In this document: piece after piece, positions 45,287-54,438 of the stretch
Numbering within the stretch: position 1 is the stretch's first letter
Layout: each line of letters begins with the position of its first letter
Source: Pueribacillus theae
GTDB taxonomy: Bacteria > Bacillota > Bacilli > Bacillales > UBA6769
Assembly: GCF_003097615.1 (NCBI RefSeq)
Contig: NZ_QCZG01000022.1
Coordinates: forward strand, 1-64,000
DNA length: 64,000 bases
Direction: 5' to 3'
Notes under the pieces: model-generated
What the model saw: the letters and a program-made list of their open reading frames with translations, nothing else
What the model was told of the DNA's origin: nothing
Database searches by the model: none
Position numbers and translations under genes: made by a program

Positions 45287-47191
45287 TTAGTTCTTAAGCA
45301 TCCTCAGTCCATTTAAAATGACAAGTAATGTGCTGCCTTCATGTCCAATGACACCAAAGGGCAAATCAATGATTTGCATGAAGTTTGAAGCGATTAGGAC
45401 TAGGATGACGGCGATGGAAAAGACGATGTTTTGTTTTACGATGCGGTTCATTTTTTTAGAAAGTTTAATGGCTTCAGGAATTCGTTTCAAATCATTTTTC
45501 ATCAAAACGATATCGGCAGTTTCCAAGGCAATATCGGTTCCACCGCCCATCGCAATCCCGATATCTGCAGTCGCAAGGGCTGGGGCGTCATTGATTCCAT
45601 CGCCAATCATTGCGACTGGTCCATACGTTTCACGCAATTTTTTTATTTCAACTAGTTTTTCTTCGGGAAGCGTATCTGGTAGATAAAGGTCCATTCCGGC
45701 TTCTTTAGAAATTGCCTGAGCCGCTCCTTTTCCATCGCCAGTTATCATGATCGTGTGAAGGCCAGATTGTTTTAATTTTTCAATTGCTTCCTTTGCTTCG
45801 GTTCGTATAGTATCTTTCAACATAATGATTCCGGCAATGCCGTTATCATCCCCGGCATAAATGATAGATTTTCCTTCGGCTTCAAATTGTTTCGCTTTTT
45901 TCAGAAAGGCGTCATTGCCATCTTTTGAAACAAATGATGGTTTGCCAATTCTCCATTCTTTCCCATTGATTGTTGCACTGACTCCTTTGCCTGCGAAATC
46001 GGTTAAGTTCTCCGTTGAAAGGAAGGAGATATTCTTGTTTTCAGCATAACGGACAATTGCAATAGCCAAAGGGTGATTTGACTGCTTTTCAACGGAAGCG
46101 ACAGCTTGCAAAAATAAGTCTTCATCCATTCCGTTACGAACGGCGACATCGGTCACCTCGTGTTTTCCTTTTGTCATGGTTCCTGTTTTATCAAAAGCAA
46201 TCGCCTTTAGTGAAGCTAATGATTCCAAATGGTTGCCGCCTTTAAAGAGGATTCCTTTTTTTGCTGATGAAGCAATCGCAGACAAGGTTGCTGGCATAAT
46301 CGAAGCGACTAGTGCACAAGGAGATGCCACTACTAAAAGCACCATGGCCCTGTACCACGTTTCTTGCCAACTCCATCCCAACGCATAATGAGGAAGGAAA
46401 AGCATAAAGAAAACAACGATCAAAACAATTTTGACGTACGTTCCTTCAAACCGCTCAATAAATTGTTGGGCAGGGGATTTTTCATTTTTGGCAGCTTTAA
46501 CCAAATCGATGATTCGTTGGAAAAGCGTATCTTTCTGTTCTTTTGAGACGTCAATTTTTAATGCACCGTTCACATTGACAGTACCTGCAAATACTTCGTC
46601 GCCTTTTTGTTTAAAGACGGGGACGGCTTCACCTGAAATCGCAGCTTCGTCTACTGATGAATGGCCATCTTTCACAAATCCGTCAACGGGAATTCGTTCA
46701 CCTGGCTTTACTAAAATGACATTCTTAATGTTCAATGTTGAAACAGGGACAACTTTTTCTCCCTGATCAGTTAATAATGTCGCTTTGTCTGGCTGCATTT
46801 TTACTAAAGATGATAATTCTTTTTCACTTTTATTTAACGTGTACGTTTCAAGTGCTCCACTAAGCGCAAATATAAAAATTAAAATCGCGCCTTCGGCCCA
46901 AAAACCGATAATCGCTGAACCGATGGCTGCCAAAATCATTAAGATTTCAACGTTTAGTTTTTTATTTACAAAAAGATCGGTTAGCCCCTCTTTCGCCTTT
47001 GCATAACCGCCAATGACGAAAGCAGTCACAAAAAATAAAGGGGCATGAGCAGGGAACAAAAAGCCTAGTCCGATAAGTAAACCGCTTATGATGGCGGCGA
47101 TTAATTCACCATGCTTTTTTAACAGAGGGATAATAGGCAAGGGTAGTATTTGTTTCACTCTAGGGCTTGCTTTGACTTTTAGTGCTTCCAT
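45287..47191 (-). CDS. P1B-4-type metal-transporting ATPase (PfeT/ZosA-like)
   Basis: A 634-residue heavy-metal P-type ATPase: phosphorylation DKTGTMTKG, TGD loop, hinge GDGINDAPAL, and the HP motif in NHPLAIAI. It lacks an N-terminal metal-binding domain, has SPC instead of CPC in the transport helix (VASPCALVAS) and ends with HEGSTLL. These features mark the P1B-4 group (Fe2+, Co2+, Zn2+ efflux), to which B. subtilis PfeT/ZosA belongs. AAGGAGA precedes ATG 47191. A PerR-box-like palindrome overlaps the promoter region, as for B. subtilis pfeT. Confidence 0.93.
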   Translation of the reverse strand: MEALKVKASPRVKQILPLPIIPLLKKHGELIAAIISGLLIGLGFLFPAHAPLFFVTAFVIGGYAKAKEGLTDLFVNKKLNVEILMILAAIGSAIIGFWAEGAILIFIFALSGALETYTLNKSEKELSSLVKMQPDKATLLTDQGEKVVPVSTLNIKNVILVKPGERIPVDGFVKDGHSSVDEAAISGEAVPVFKQKGDEVFAGTVNVNGALKIDVSKEQKDTLFQRIIDLVKAAKNEKSPAQQFIERFEGTYVKIVLIVVFFMLFLPHYALGWSWQETWYRAMVLLVVASPCALVASIMPATLSAIASSAKKGILFKGGNHLESLASLKAIAFDKTGTMTKGKHEVTDVAVRNGMDEDLFLQAVASVEKQSNHPLAIAIVRYAENKNISFLSTENLTDFAGKGVSATINGKEWRIGKPSFVSKDGNDAFLKKAKQFEAEGKSIIYAGDDNGIAGIIMLKDTIRTEAKEAIEKLKQSGLHTIMITGDGKGAAQAISKEAGMDLYLPDTLPEEKLVEIKKLRETYGPVAMIGDGINDAPALATADIGIAMGGGTDIALETADIVLMKNDLKRIPEAIKLSKKMNRIVKQNIVFSIAVILVLIASNFMQIIDLPFGVIGHEGSTLLVILNGLRMLKN

Positions 47192-47303
47192 TTTCAATCT
47201 CCTTCCTCTAATTGAGAATAATATTCATCTTCAATTCCCTTAAAACAACGAACGCTGTCATCGTTTGTTGATGACAGCTAGGCAATTCCCCTTAAGTTGT
47301 TAT

Positions 47304-47318
47304 TTATAATAATTATTA
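47304..47318. promoter_or_regulatory. PerR-box-like operator
   Basis: TTATAATAATTATTA differs from the PerR consensus TTATAATNATTATAA at one defined position. It lies about 17 bases downstream of the -10 element of the ATPase promoter, where a bound repressor would block transcription. Confidence 0.75.
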
Positions 47319-47334
47319 TATTTTATTTATTATC

Positions 47335-47362
47335 ATTATAGCATGATTATCACCAAATGCAA
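47335..47362 (-). promoter_or_regulatory. sigma-A promoter of the metal ATPase gene
   Basis: On the minus strand TTGCAT (47357-47362), 16-base spacer and TATAAT (47335-47340). The spacer also holds TGATAATCAT, similar to part of a Fur/PerR-type box. Confidence 0.65.
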
Positions 47363-47383
47363 GCCCGTTTTTCAAAATTAAAA

Positions 47384-47404
47384 AAGAGGGCACGTGGCCC
47401 TCTT
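47384..47404 (-). terminator. terminator for the toxin-antitoxin transcript
   Basis: AAGAGGGC-ACGTG-GCCCTCTT, followed by TTTTTT when read on the minus strand. Confidence 0.8.
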
Positions 47405-47444
47405 GGTATAAAACATATTATGCTCTATAGCATTGACTTTGCGT

Positions 47445-47722
47445 CTAATTTTCTCCAGGAAATAATAGAGCCACAATAATAATATGGTGATCAACTAATT
47501 TGAAGTATATCCTGAATTTTTTAACTATTCGCGATATTCCTTTATATTTGCCAAACTCTTCTGTATAGGCTTTGCTCAAAGTATGATTGAGCAGTAAATC
47601 TTCGACTTCGATGATTAATTGAATAATATAGTCATACGTTTCTTCAGGTGAAAAATGTGTACTAGTAAAAGAACGTAATTAATCCAGTATGGGCCAGGCC
47701 ATACCACTTTTTTAGCAATCAT
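47445..47722 (-). pseudogene. RelE/ParE-like toxin, frameshifted
   Basis: The start ATG (47720-47722) overlaps the antitoxin stop as ATGA. The first frame reads MIAKKVVWPGPYWINYV and runs out of register; another frame continues STHFSPEETYDYIIQLI and ends ISRIVKKFRIYFKLVD...IIIVALLFPGEN at TAG 47445-47447. The C-terminal pattern is that of RelE/ParE toxins. A net shift of one insertion or two deletions near 47660-47672 is needed to join them, so the gene appears inactive or misread. Confidence 0.6.
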
Positions 47723-47988
47723 TTGATAAAATCCTTGGGCGACAATGACTTTATGACTCCTGATGTTGACATCGTTTTTCCTTCTTCATATGCTGTTATA
47801 CTCTCTTGAATCATTTCTTTTAATTTTGTGCTAGCCTCTATGTCTTTCTCTATTGAGCTCTGATCCTCTTCCTGCAGAACAATTGTAAACTTTCCTTTTC
47901 CGGGAATAAACACTTGACAAACAGAGTTATTACTGTCCATGTTGGAGAATTTCTGCATCAAATCATCTGATGAAAGTATTTTTTCCAT
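47719..47988 (-). CDS. putative antitoxin of a type II toxin-antitoxin pair
   Basis: An 89-residue acidic protein. The N-terminal half (CQVFIPGKGKFTIVLQEED) looks like a strand-rich Phd/antitoxin-like region and the C-terminal half is a helix with a tail. I do not recognise a named family; the antitoxin call rests on size, charge and ATGA overlap with the RelE-like frame downstream. TGGAG lies about 9 bases before ATG 47988. Confidence 0.55.
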   Translation of the reverse strand: MEKILSSDDLMQKFSNMDSNNSVCQVFIPGKGKFTIVLQEEDQSSIEKDIEASTKLKEMIQESITAYEEGKTMSTSGVIKSLSPKDFIK

Positions 47989-48087
47989 TCTAATCAACTC
48001 CATTTATCATTATCATTTATTGTAACATAAAAATTGTCGCTATATCCCCCGTCAATAGATATAACGAAATATTCCGTATAAAAAAAT

Positions 48088-48111
48088 CAGGCTATCAAAC
48101 TCGATAGCCTG
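48088..48111 (-). terminator. terminator of ykuV
   Basis: CAGGCTATC-AAACTC-GATAGCCTG; on the minus strand it is followed by ATTTTTTTAT. Confidence 0.85.
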
Positions 48112-48117
48112 GAAAAA

Positions 48118-48570
48118 TTATTCTTTTTCGCCTTCGTCAAGAACACGGTTTACCCGTTTTGTCAGCATTTTCATTCCGCCGCCCCCAGCTTGGAAATGGC
48201 GCAGTTTGCCCTCACGGTCAAACACATAGTAGGCAGGAACGTATTGATTTTCAAATGCATCCGTCAATTTCATTTCATTATCAATAAAAATAGGCTGTGT
48301 AATGTCATGTTCTTCCGCAACTTTTGTAATCGTATCAATATCTGTATCTTTTTCAGAACGTGGCATATGTACGGCGACCACGTTTAATTTATCTTTATAT
48401 TCATCGCGGAATTCATTGACATTGGGCATCGCTTCTTTACATAGGCCGCAGCTTACAGACCAAAAGTGAATTAATGTTGGTTTGTCGCCAATCAAATCTG
48501 CTTTTTTTACTTCACCATTTAACCATTTTGTAGCGCCATTTAATTCAGGCATTTCAGAACGTAATTTCAT
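48118..48570 (-). CDS. ykuV: cytoplasmic thiol-disulfide oxidoreductase YkuV
   Basis: A 150-residue thioredoxin-fold protein with no signal peptide and active site CGLC (IHFWSVSCGLCKEAMP). The surrounding sequence (MPELNG, GEKPTLIHFW-like region, VVAVHMPRSE, YVPAYYVFDREGKLRHFQAGG) matches B. subtilis YkuV closely. It handles disulfide exchange in the cytosol. GAAGGAGTG precedes ATG 48570. Confidence 0.9.
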   Translation of the reverse strand: MKLRSEMPELNGATKWLNGEVKKADLIGDKPTLIHFWSVSCGLCKEAMPNVNEFRDEYKDKLNVVAVHMPRSEKDTDIDTITKVAEEHDITQPIFIDNEMKLTDAFENQYVPAYYVFDREGKLRHFQAGGGGMKMLTKRVNRVLDEGEKE

Positions 48571-48781
48571 TTAAAATCACTCCTTCTCATTTTATAACAA
48601 TTATAAACAAAGCAAGACGAAATTCACAAATGGTTTGACTTTAAAAACAGCTAACTCGCGATATTTTATCTTTTCCATTAAAATAATCATAGAATGGTAC
48701 AGGGGTAGGTGTATATAATGGAATTTTTAATGAAAGAAAATTACGGAATCATTCGAATTCATAAAGGAATAGGAAAGAGTT

Positions 48782-50134
48782 ATGGCGAAAAACTTGGATT
48801 TTACTGAGGGCAGCATTTTAAAAAAGATGCTGTTATTTTCTTTCCCGCTTTTGCTTACAAATATTTTGCAATTGTCGTATCAATTTATCGATAGCTTATG
48901 GGTTGGAAACTTGCTTGGATCGACAGGTCTTGGCGCTGTTTCATTATCTGGGCCGATTCTTTTTACGATCCTTTCATTTGTTATCGGTTTAAACACTTCG
49001 ACCCTTACCGTTTTGTCACAAGCAAGAGGCGCAAACGATGAAAAACGTTTAAAAGAATCTTTGAATGCGTTTGTCATTGTGAATCTTATTCTTTCTCTTC
49101 TATTTGGAATCGTTGGCTTTTTCGCGGCAGACGTTATTCTACGATTGTTATCTACGCCTGAATCAATGTTTTCGATGGCTAAATCGTACCTGCAAATTCA
49201 TTTCTTAGGCATCATTTTTCTTTTTGGCTACAATTTTATCGGTACAGTCATGCGGGGGTTGGGTGACAGCAGGACGCCTGTACGATTCGTATTATTAGCA
49301 GTCATTTTAAATACGGTTCTTGATCCTATCTTTATTTATACATTTGATCTAGGAATTGATGGCGCGGCTTATGCCACTCTTGTTGCCCAAGGTTCAGCTT
49401 TTTTGTATGGGTTAATCTATTCCATTTGGAAAAGCAGCATCCCATTTACAATCCCTCATATGCCTGATTTCCTCTATTTTAAAACAATTATGAAGTTGGG
49501 ACTTCCAGGCGGCCTTCAAATGATGGTCATTTCAGGCGGAGTCACGGCCATTATGGGAATCGTTGCGAGTTTTGGAGAAGATGTCGTTGCTGGATTTGGT
49601 GCTTCACAGCGGATCGACAGCCTTATCATGCTTCCGGCAACAACAATTGGAACAGCTGTGACGAGTATGGCTGGCCAAAATATCGGCGCTGAAAAATGGG
49701 AACGTGTAAAAGAAATTGCAAAAAGAGCGCTTATCCTTATATTGGGAGTGTCCTTTTTCATCAGTTTTCTCGTGTTTATTTCAGCGGATCTTCTCATTCG
49801 TTTGTTTGTAAGTGATGAGGAGACCATTGCTTTTGGTGCTGCGTACTTGCGAGTTGTCGCATTTTTCTATCCGTTTCTAGGAATTAATTTTATTTTAAAC
49901 GGAATTGTCCGGGCGGCAGGTGCAATGTTTCAAGTTCTTGTCCTAAACATCATTTCCTTTTGGGTATTGCGAGTGCCTTTAACTTTTATCTTATCGGAAT
50001 GGTTTGGAACGAATGGAATCGCGCTTGGCATCGGGTTCAGTTTTGTCATAAGCAGTATCGTTGCATCTCTTTATTATGTATTTGGAAAATGGCGCAGTAT
50101 TTCTCTTTTTAAACAGGTAAAGAAGACAAACTAA
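48782..50134 (+). CDS. MATE-family efflux transporter
   Basis: A 450-residue protein with 12 hydrophobic segments in two homologous halves and MATE patterns (ILFSFPLLLTNILQLSYQFID-like start, GLGDSRTPVRF, MLPATTIGTAVTSMAGQNIGA region). It exports cationic drugs or metabolites using a sodium or proton gradient. It is followed by csaA after 91 bases that hold two small GGAGG-containing direct repeats. Confidence 0.93.
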   Translation: MAKNLDFTEGSILKKMLLFSFPLLLTNILQLSYQFIDSLWVGNLLGSTGLGAVSLSGPILFTILSFVIGLNTSTLTVLSQARGANDEKRLKESLNAFVIVNLILSLLFGIVGFFAADVILRLLSTPESMFSMAKSYLQIHFLGIIFLFGYNFIGTVMRGLGDSRTPVRFVLLAVILNTVLDPIFIYTFDLGIDGAAYATLVAQGSAFLYGLIYSIWKSSIPFTIPHMPDFLYFKTIMKLGLPGGLQMMVISGGVTAIMGIVASFGEDVVAGFGASQRIDSLIMLPATTIGTAVTSMAGQNIGAEKWERVKEIAKRALILILGVSFFISFLVFISADLLIRLFVSDEETIAFGAAYLRVVAFFYPFLGINFILNGIVRAAGAMFQVLVLNIISFWVLRVPLTFILSEWFGTNGIALGIGFSFVISSIVASLYYVFGKWRSISLFKQVKKTN

Positions 50135-50225
50135 TTATGTAGGCGAATGTATGTTAAACTAAGGAAAAAACTGGAGGATAAAATAACGAAAATGCTAACC
50201 TAGCGGTAGACTGGAGGATGTGATT

Positions 50226-50555
50226 ATGGCAACGATTGACGATTTTCTAAAACTCGATATTCGGATAGGCACAGTGAAAGATGCAAAGCCTTTTCCAGAA
50301 GCAAGGGTGCCGGCGATTAAATTAGACATTGATTTCGGCCCTCTTGGGATAAAGCAGTCAAGCGCCCAAATTACGAAGCGCTACAAACCGGAAGATTTAA
50401 TCGGACGGCAAGTAACAGCAGTTATAAACTTCCCACCACGGCGAATTGCAGGCTTTAAGTCAGAGGTTCTTGTTCTTGGTGGAGTGCCTGAAAAGGGAGA
50501 TGTCGTCTTGCTTTCGCCAGATGAAAGAGTACCGAATGGGACACCCATTGCTTAA
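50226..50555 (+). CDS. csaA: tRNA-binding chaperone CsaA
   Basis: A 109-residue homodimeric OB-fold protein with [30 protein letters not shown] and [20 protein letters not shown], characteristic of CsaA. It binds tRNA-like ligands and has been described as an export-related chaperone. GGAGG stands 8 bases before ATG 50226. Confidence 0.93.
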   Translation: MATIDDFLKLDIRIGTVKDAKPFPEARVPAIKLDIDFGPLGIKQSSAQITKRYKPEDLIGRQVTAVINFPPRRIAGFKSEVLVLGGVPEKGDVVLLSPDERVPNGTPIA

Positions 50556-50573
50556 CATGAGAGGAGAATGGAA

Positions 50574-50885
50574 ATGCAAAGAAAAAAGATGAATGATTTG
50601 CCATTTAATGAAGAAAAATTTCTAATGCACAATCTTTTCCGTGAAAAGAATGAAACTGTCTTCGTGCTGAATTTCAAACCCGGCCAGGAAATGCCCGTCC
50701 ATAAGCATCCCGGCAACCTTTACCTTCTCGGCTGCGAGGGTGAAGGTGTATTCATCATCAACGGTGTTCACCATCCATGTAAAAAAGGCTACGTATTCCA
50801 AATTGAACCTGACGAGGAATTTGGTGCCGTGAATAATAGCGAAGAGAATTTCAGTGTATACGCGGTCATGTCTAAACGGTCTTAA
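50574..50885 (+). CDS. cupin-domain protein
   Basis: A 103-residue single cupin barrel. Metal-ligand positions are H in PVHKHPGN, E in GCEGEG and H in NGVHHPC, so a metal centre is plausible. GAGAGGAG lies 7 bases before ATG 50574. It follows csaA by 18 bases, in the same transcript. Substrate unknown. Confidence 0.85.
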   Translation: MQRKKMNDLPFNEEKFLMHNLFREKNETVFVLNFKPGQEMPVHKHPGNLYLLGCEGEGVFIINGVHHPCKKGYVFQIEPDEEFGAVNNSEENFSVYAVMSKRS

Positions 50886-51012
50886 AGCTTTTACAGTGCT
50901 TCATTATGCTCATTACAACCTTCCTGAAAATTCAAAAAATGGTTGCTTTATTATTTTTTCATTTTTTGGGGATAATAGTGCTTATAATGAATTGAATAGG
51001 AAGGTGGCCAAC

Positions 51013-51132
51013 ATGGTATATAATCACGAGATATTCATTATTAAGGAGTACCCTGCTGAAAATGAAAAGAATATTGCATCCCGGACTGAGATGCAAAAAA
51101 ACGCCTCTAATCTTAAACTGAAAAAGGATTAA
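51013..51132 (+). CDS. hypothetical 39-residue protein
   Basis: A short charged protein (MVYNHEIFIIKEYPAEN to LKLKKD) with GGAAGG upstream of ATG 51013 and its own AT-rich promoter-like region about 60 bases upstream. The longer frame starting at 50854 overlaps the cupin gene and is not used. No family is recognised. Confidence 0.5.
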   Translation: MVYNHEIFIIKEYPAENEKNIASRTEMQKNASNLKLKKD

Positions 51133-51138
51133 AGCAAT

Positions 51139-51600
51139 GTGGGTGCGAAGGAAAAATTATTTTGGAGTATTGCTCTTCCAGGCTTTGGTCAACTACTGAA
51201 CGGAAAACTCGTGAAAGGAATCATCTTAGTTTTATTAGAGTTTTTAGTAAATGTGAAAGGAAATATTAATCAAGTCATTATTTCCAGTTTTCACGGAGAG
51301 ATTGAAAAAGCGATTGAACAGGCGGATTTCCAATGGTTGATGTTTTACCCTTGTTTATACTTTTTCGCGATGTGGGATGCGTTTAAAGACGCAGGTGGCG
51401 GGAAAGAACCTTTCTCCTTTTTGCCGTTTGTGTTTTCCGCCTATTTTATGACAGTAGGAACAATTTATTCACCGAAACTAACGTTGTTTGGTATGTTGTT
51501 TGGACCGATATGGTTATCGATATTATTTGTCATACCTGGTTTATTCGTTGGACTTTTATTAAAAAAAGTGATAACGGCTGTCCAAAAAGCTCGGGAATAA
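51139..51600 (+). CDS. hypothetical membrane protein
   Basis: A 153-residue protein starting GTG 51139, 6 bases after the preceding small gene. It has an N-terminal motif (WSIALPGFGQLLNGK) like the TM2/DUF5683 group, in which a GF(G)Q turn and a short repeat precede membrane helices, and four hydrophobic segments. Function unknown. Confidence 0.75.
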   Translation: MGAKEKLFWSIALPGFGQLLNGKLVKGIILVLLEFLVNVKGNINQVIISSFHGEIEKAIEQADFQWLMFYPCLYFFAMWDAFKDAGGGKEPFSFLPFVFSAYFMTVGTIYSPKLTLFGMLFGPIWLSILFVIPGLFVGLLLKKVITAVQKARE

Positions 51601-51601
51601 G

Positions 51602-51637
51602 AAAAAAGCTGACCAGTTGTGGGGTTCAGCTTTTTTT
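51602..51637. terminator. bidirectional terminator
   Basis: AAAAAAGCTGA and TCAGCTTTTTTT pair across 13 bases. The minus-strand DUF3231 stop codon lies within it. Confidence 0.88.
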
Positions 51638-52642
51638 ACTTCTAGCTAATTTTTCTCTATTTTTTGTCCCAGGCGGCTGTTCGAGCCAATGATTTTTAAT
51701 CATAATGTCAGCACCGTCTTTTGTATACTTGGCAATTTCTAATTGTAAGCGCTCATAATTGGCCATTAGATCGCTTCGTTGGCTGGCAGCGGCAGCGCTA
51801 GTATAGTTTCCTATTCCGGCGGCAGTCAAAAGCGACATATGATACATCAATAATTTATCTGAAAATGTTTGCGTTGTCGAATTGCTAACACTAATATCTG
51901 GTAATTCCGGTGCCCCTATATCATTTTCTAACAATGTTGAAGCGAAAATTTTGATATGTTTTTTTGAGATATCAGCCCCACGCAACATAAATTCTTGCAC
52001 TTCTTTTGTCGGAGAGGTTTGAGCAAAGCCAAGGCCTAATTTCCATCCAACCGTATTTGTCAATATATTCATGTACAAATGAGAGATTTCCACAGCATTC
52101 AATGGCCGTTTGTCGTTAAATGGGTTTAATCCACTTAAATACTTTTTACTATCAACAAAGTCTGTTTCTTTAGGAACTTCAATAAACGGAAATCACGAAG
52201 ATAGTCCCTTTGAAAGTGCGATTTCCGTTGATTGATTATATAGCGTCGACATTTCGGTCAGCCCTAGTGTAAACCAATTTCTGATATCCTCTCTCGAACA
52301 CATCGAGACGAATCCACTATATTTTAGCATCCCTACCCGCGCTAAATGATTCACATATGTTAAACAAAATAAGTCAGTAAAAAGCCATGGCGCATTCATG
52401 TTGACGTCTTCATCAGTAAAGCCATTTGGCACAGCGTACCTTTCCTCTGTAAAAATGGTTAATAGCTTGTTTACACGGTTCGATGAAATATCATAGGTGG
52501 ATTGAACAACAGGTTTAATATCAGGGTCTTCGATATGTTGCAACATAAAACCAATCATGCATTTTGACATACTTTCATCCATATACGCAAGCCAAAGAGA
52601 AGCGATTTCCGATGCAGTTAACTGAATTTTCTTTTCACTCAT
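51626..52642 (-). pseudogene. DUF3231 family gene with an in-frame TGA
   Basis: The full frame from ATG 52642 to the stop at 51626 is 338 codons, the usual DUF3231 length with its two repeated helical domains. It is broken by one TGA at 52193-52195 in the same register: upstream ends ALSKGLSS, downstream continues FPFIEVPKETDFVDSKKYL and NDKRPLNAVEISHLYMN. A CGA to TGA change would explain it. DUF3231 proteins are Bacillaceae proteins of unknown role, often found as spore-related genes in several copies. A sequencing error is possible. Confidence 0.85.
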
Positions 52643-52713
52643 GATGTCATATAACCTCCTAATGACAACGGTTAGGGCTATTATTTGCAAAAAGCTATTT
52701 TTTTATCCTGCAT

Positions 52714-52743
52714 AGAATAGCCTTCCTCAAGTTGCACATACTG
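52714..52743 (+). promoter_or_regulatory. sigma-G-like promoter of the ger operon
   Basis: AGAATA (52714-52719), 17-base spacer, CATACTG (52737-52743), about 30 bases before the gerA-type gene. This fits the forespore consensus TGAATA/CATACTA and the expected timing of germinant-receptor expression. Confidence 0.6.
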
Positions 52744-52773
52744 AAAATAGTATTTGTGATAGGAGAGCAGAAT

Positions 52774-54438
52774 ATGTCTGTTTGGAAATGGAAAAACCGG
52801 AAAAAAAGTAAACAAAAGACGATAGAAATTCCACATAAAACGTTAAAGAAACGAGATCATGAAGAAGTCACAGGCAATTTGGAAGAGACGATCACGTTCA
52901 TAAAAGATTTGCTTGGGGAAAATGAAGATTTCATCATTCGTAGGTTAAAAATATTTGGAAAATACCCTGCAACGGTCTTTTACATTTCGAATTTAGTTGA
53001 TACAAAATTAATTAATGATGGCCTGTTAAAACCGCTCATGAGTTCACCGGAGTGGATACAGGAAGAAGGACTAAACCATGAAGAGCTTATAAAAATCTTG
53101 TCTGAGGAAGTACTTTACTATAGTGAAGTAAAATTTGAAGAAAATTTAGCAAAGCTTGTTGAAGTAATCTTAAGCGGAGAAACAGTCGTCGCGATGGACG
53201 GTCTTCGGCAAGCCCTTCATATTGATACACGCCATGTTGAAAAAAGGTCGATTAACGCCCCGGAGACTGAACAGGTGATCATAGGGCCGCGTGAAGGATT
53301 TATTGAACAGTTAGGAACAAACATTGGTTTATTACGTTACCGATTACCCACAGCTGACTTCCGTGTGAAGACGCTTAAAGTCGGAAAAATGACAAAATCA
53401 AAGGTCGCTATTTGTTACTTAGAGGGAACGACAAATCCAATGATTGTTGATGAAGTGGAAAAACGTCTATCAAAAATCGACATTGATGCCATCCTTGATA
53501 TTGGCTATTTGGAACAATTTATCGAGGATAACCATTATACGCCTTTTCCACAAACCTATTTAACAGAGCGTCCAGACACGACGGTCGGAAACTTGATAGA
53601 AGGAAGAGTTGCTATCCTAGTAGACGGTTCGCCATTCGCAATGCTTGTCCCCGTTGTATTTAACCAATTCTACCAAGCAATGGATGATTATTCATCCCGC
53701 TTTGTTCTTTCAAGTTTCGTACGATCAGTACGTGTATTGGCCCTTGTATTTTCATTAGTTTTTCCTTCCCTTTATGTTTCGTTCATTTCATTTAATCCTG
53801 AATTATTGCCGACAGAATTTGCTGTTGCAGTTGCAGGAGGCCGTGCGGGGGTTCCTTACCCCGCCGTTGTTGAAGTACTTATTTTGGAAATATCGATGGA
53901 AATCCTTCGAGAAGCGACCGTCCGATTACCACAACAAATTGGCGGCGCGTTATCGATTGTTGGGGTTTTGATTATTGGTGAAGCGGCAGTTAGCGCTGGA
54001 CTTGCAAGTCCAATCACCGTTGTCGTTATTGCGCTTACAACGATCGGGTCATTTGCTACCCCTGTATATAGTGCATCGTTTGCATTACGGCTATTGCGGT
54101 TTCCATTAGTCATCTTAGCAGGAATCTTCGGCCTTTATGGCGTAATGATTGGGATTATCTTCGTATTTAATCACATGCTTGCATTAAAATCATTCGGCGT
54201 GCCTTATATGAGTCCTATTTCTCCTGGGAATGCCCAAGGTGCAAAAGATGTAATGATTAGGGCTCCTTTGTGGTGGATGCCAAGAAGACCAGCGTTTCTA
54301 CATCCACCAAATGACGATAGGCTAGGGTCGAATGACGTATTAGAACAATCGAAGCCTTATGATGAGCGATGGGAGGAACAAGCGGATGGCGAAGCCAAAG
54401 GGAATAACAGTCGCCCAGACAACGGCAATTCTAATTAG
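52774..54438 (+). CDS. germinant receptor A subunit (GerAA/GerKA family)
   Basis: A 554-residue inner-spore-membrane protein: a soluble N-terminal half (about residues 1-290, with FIIRRLKIFGKYPATVFYIS and GPREGFIEQLGTNIGLLRYRL region) and a C-terminal half with about five membrane segments. AGGAG precedes ATG 52774. With the B and C subunits it forms a nutrient germinant receptor in dormant spores. The germinant cannot be predicted. Confidence 0.95.
   Translation: MSVWKWKNRKKSKQKTIEIPHKTLKKRDHEEVTGNLEETITFIKDLLGENEDFIIRRLKIFGKYPATVFYISNLVDTKLINDGLLKPLMSSPEWIQEEGLNHEELIKILSEEVLYYSEVKFEENLAKLVEVILSGETVVAMDGLRQALHIDTRHVEKRSINAPETEQVIIGPREGFIEQLGTNIGLLRYRLPTADFRVKTLKVGKMTKSKVAICYLEGTTNPMIVDEVEKRLSKIDIDAILDIGYLEQFIEDNHYTPFPQTYLTERPDTTVGNLIEGRVAILVDGSPFAMLVPVVFNQFYQAMDDYSSRFVLSSFVRSVRVLALVFSLVFPSLYVSFISFNPELLPTEFAVAVAGGRAGVPYPAVVEVLILEISMEILREATVRLPQQIGGALSIVGVLIIGEAAVSAGLASPITVVVIALTTIGSFATPVYSASFALRLLRFPLVILAGIFGLYGVMIGIIFVFNHMLALKSFGVPYMSPISPGNAQGAKDVMIRAPLWWMPRRPAFLHPPNDDRLGSNDVLEQSKPYDERWEEQADGEAKGNNSRPDNGNSN

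Noticed and set aside
50854-51012. Upstream extension of the 39-residue gene
   Set aside because: It overlaps the cupin gene end and has no ribosome site; ATG 51013 has one.
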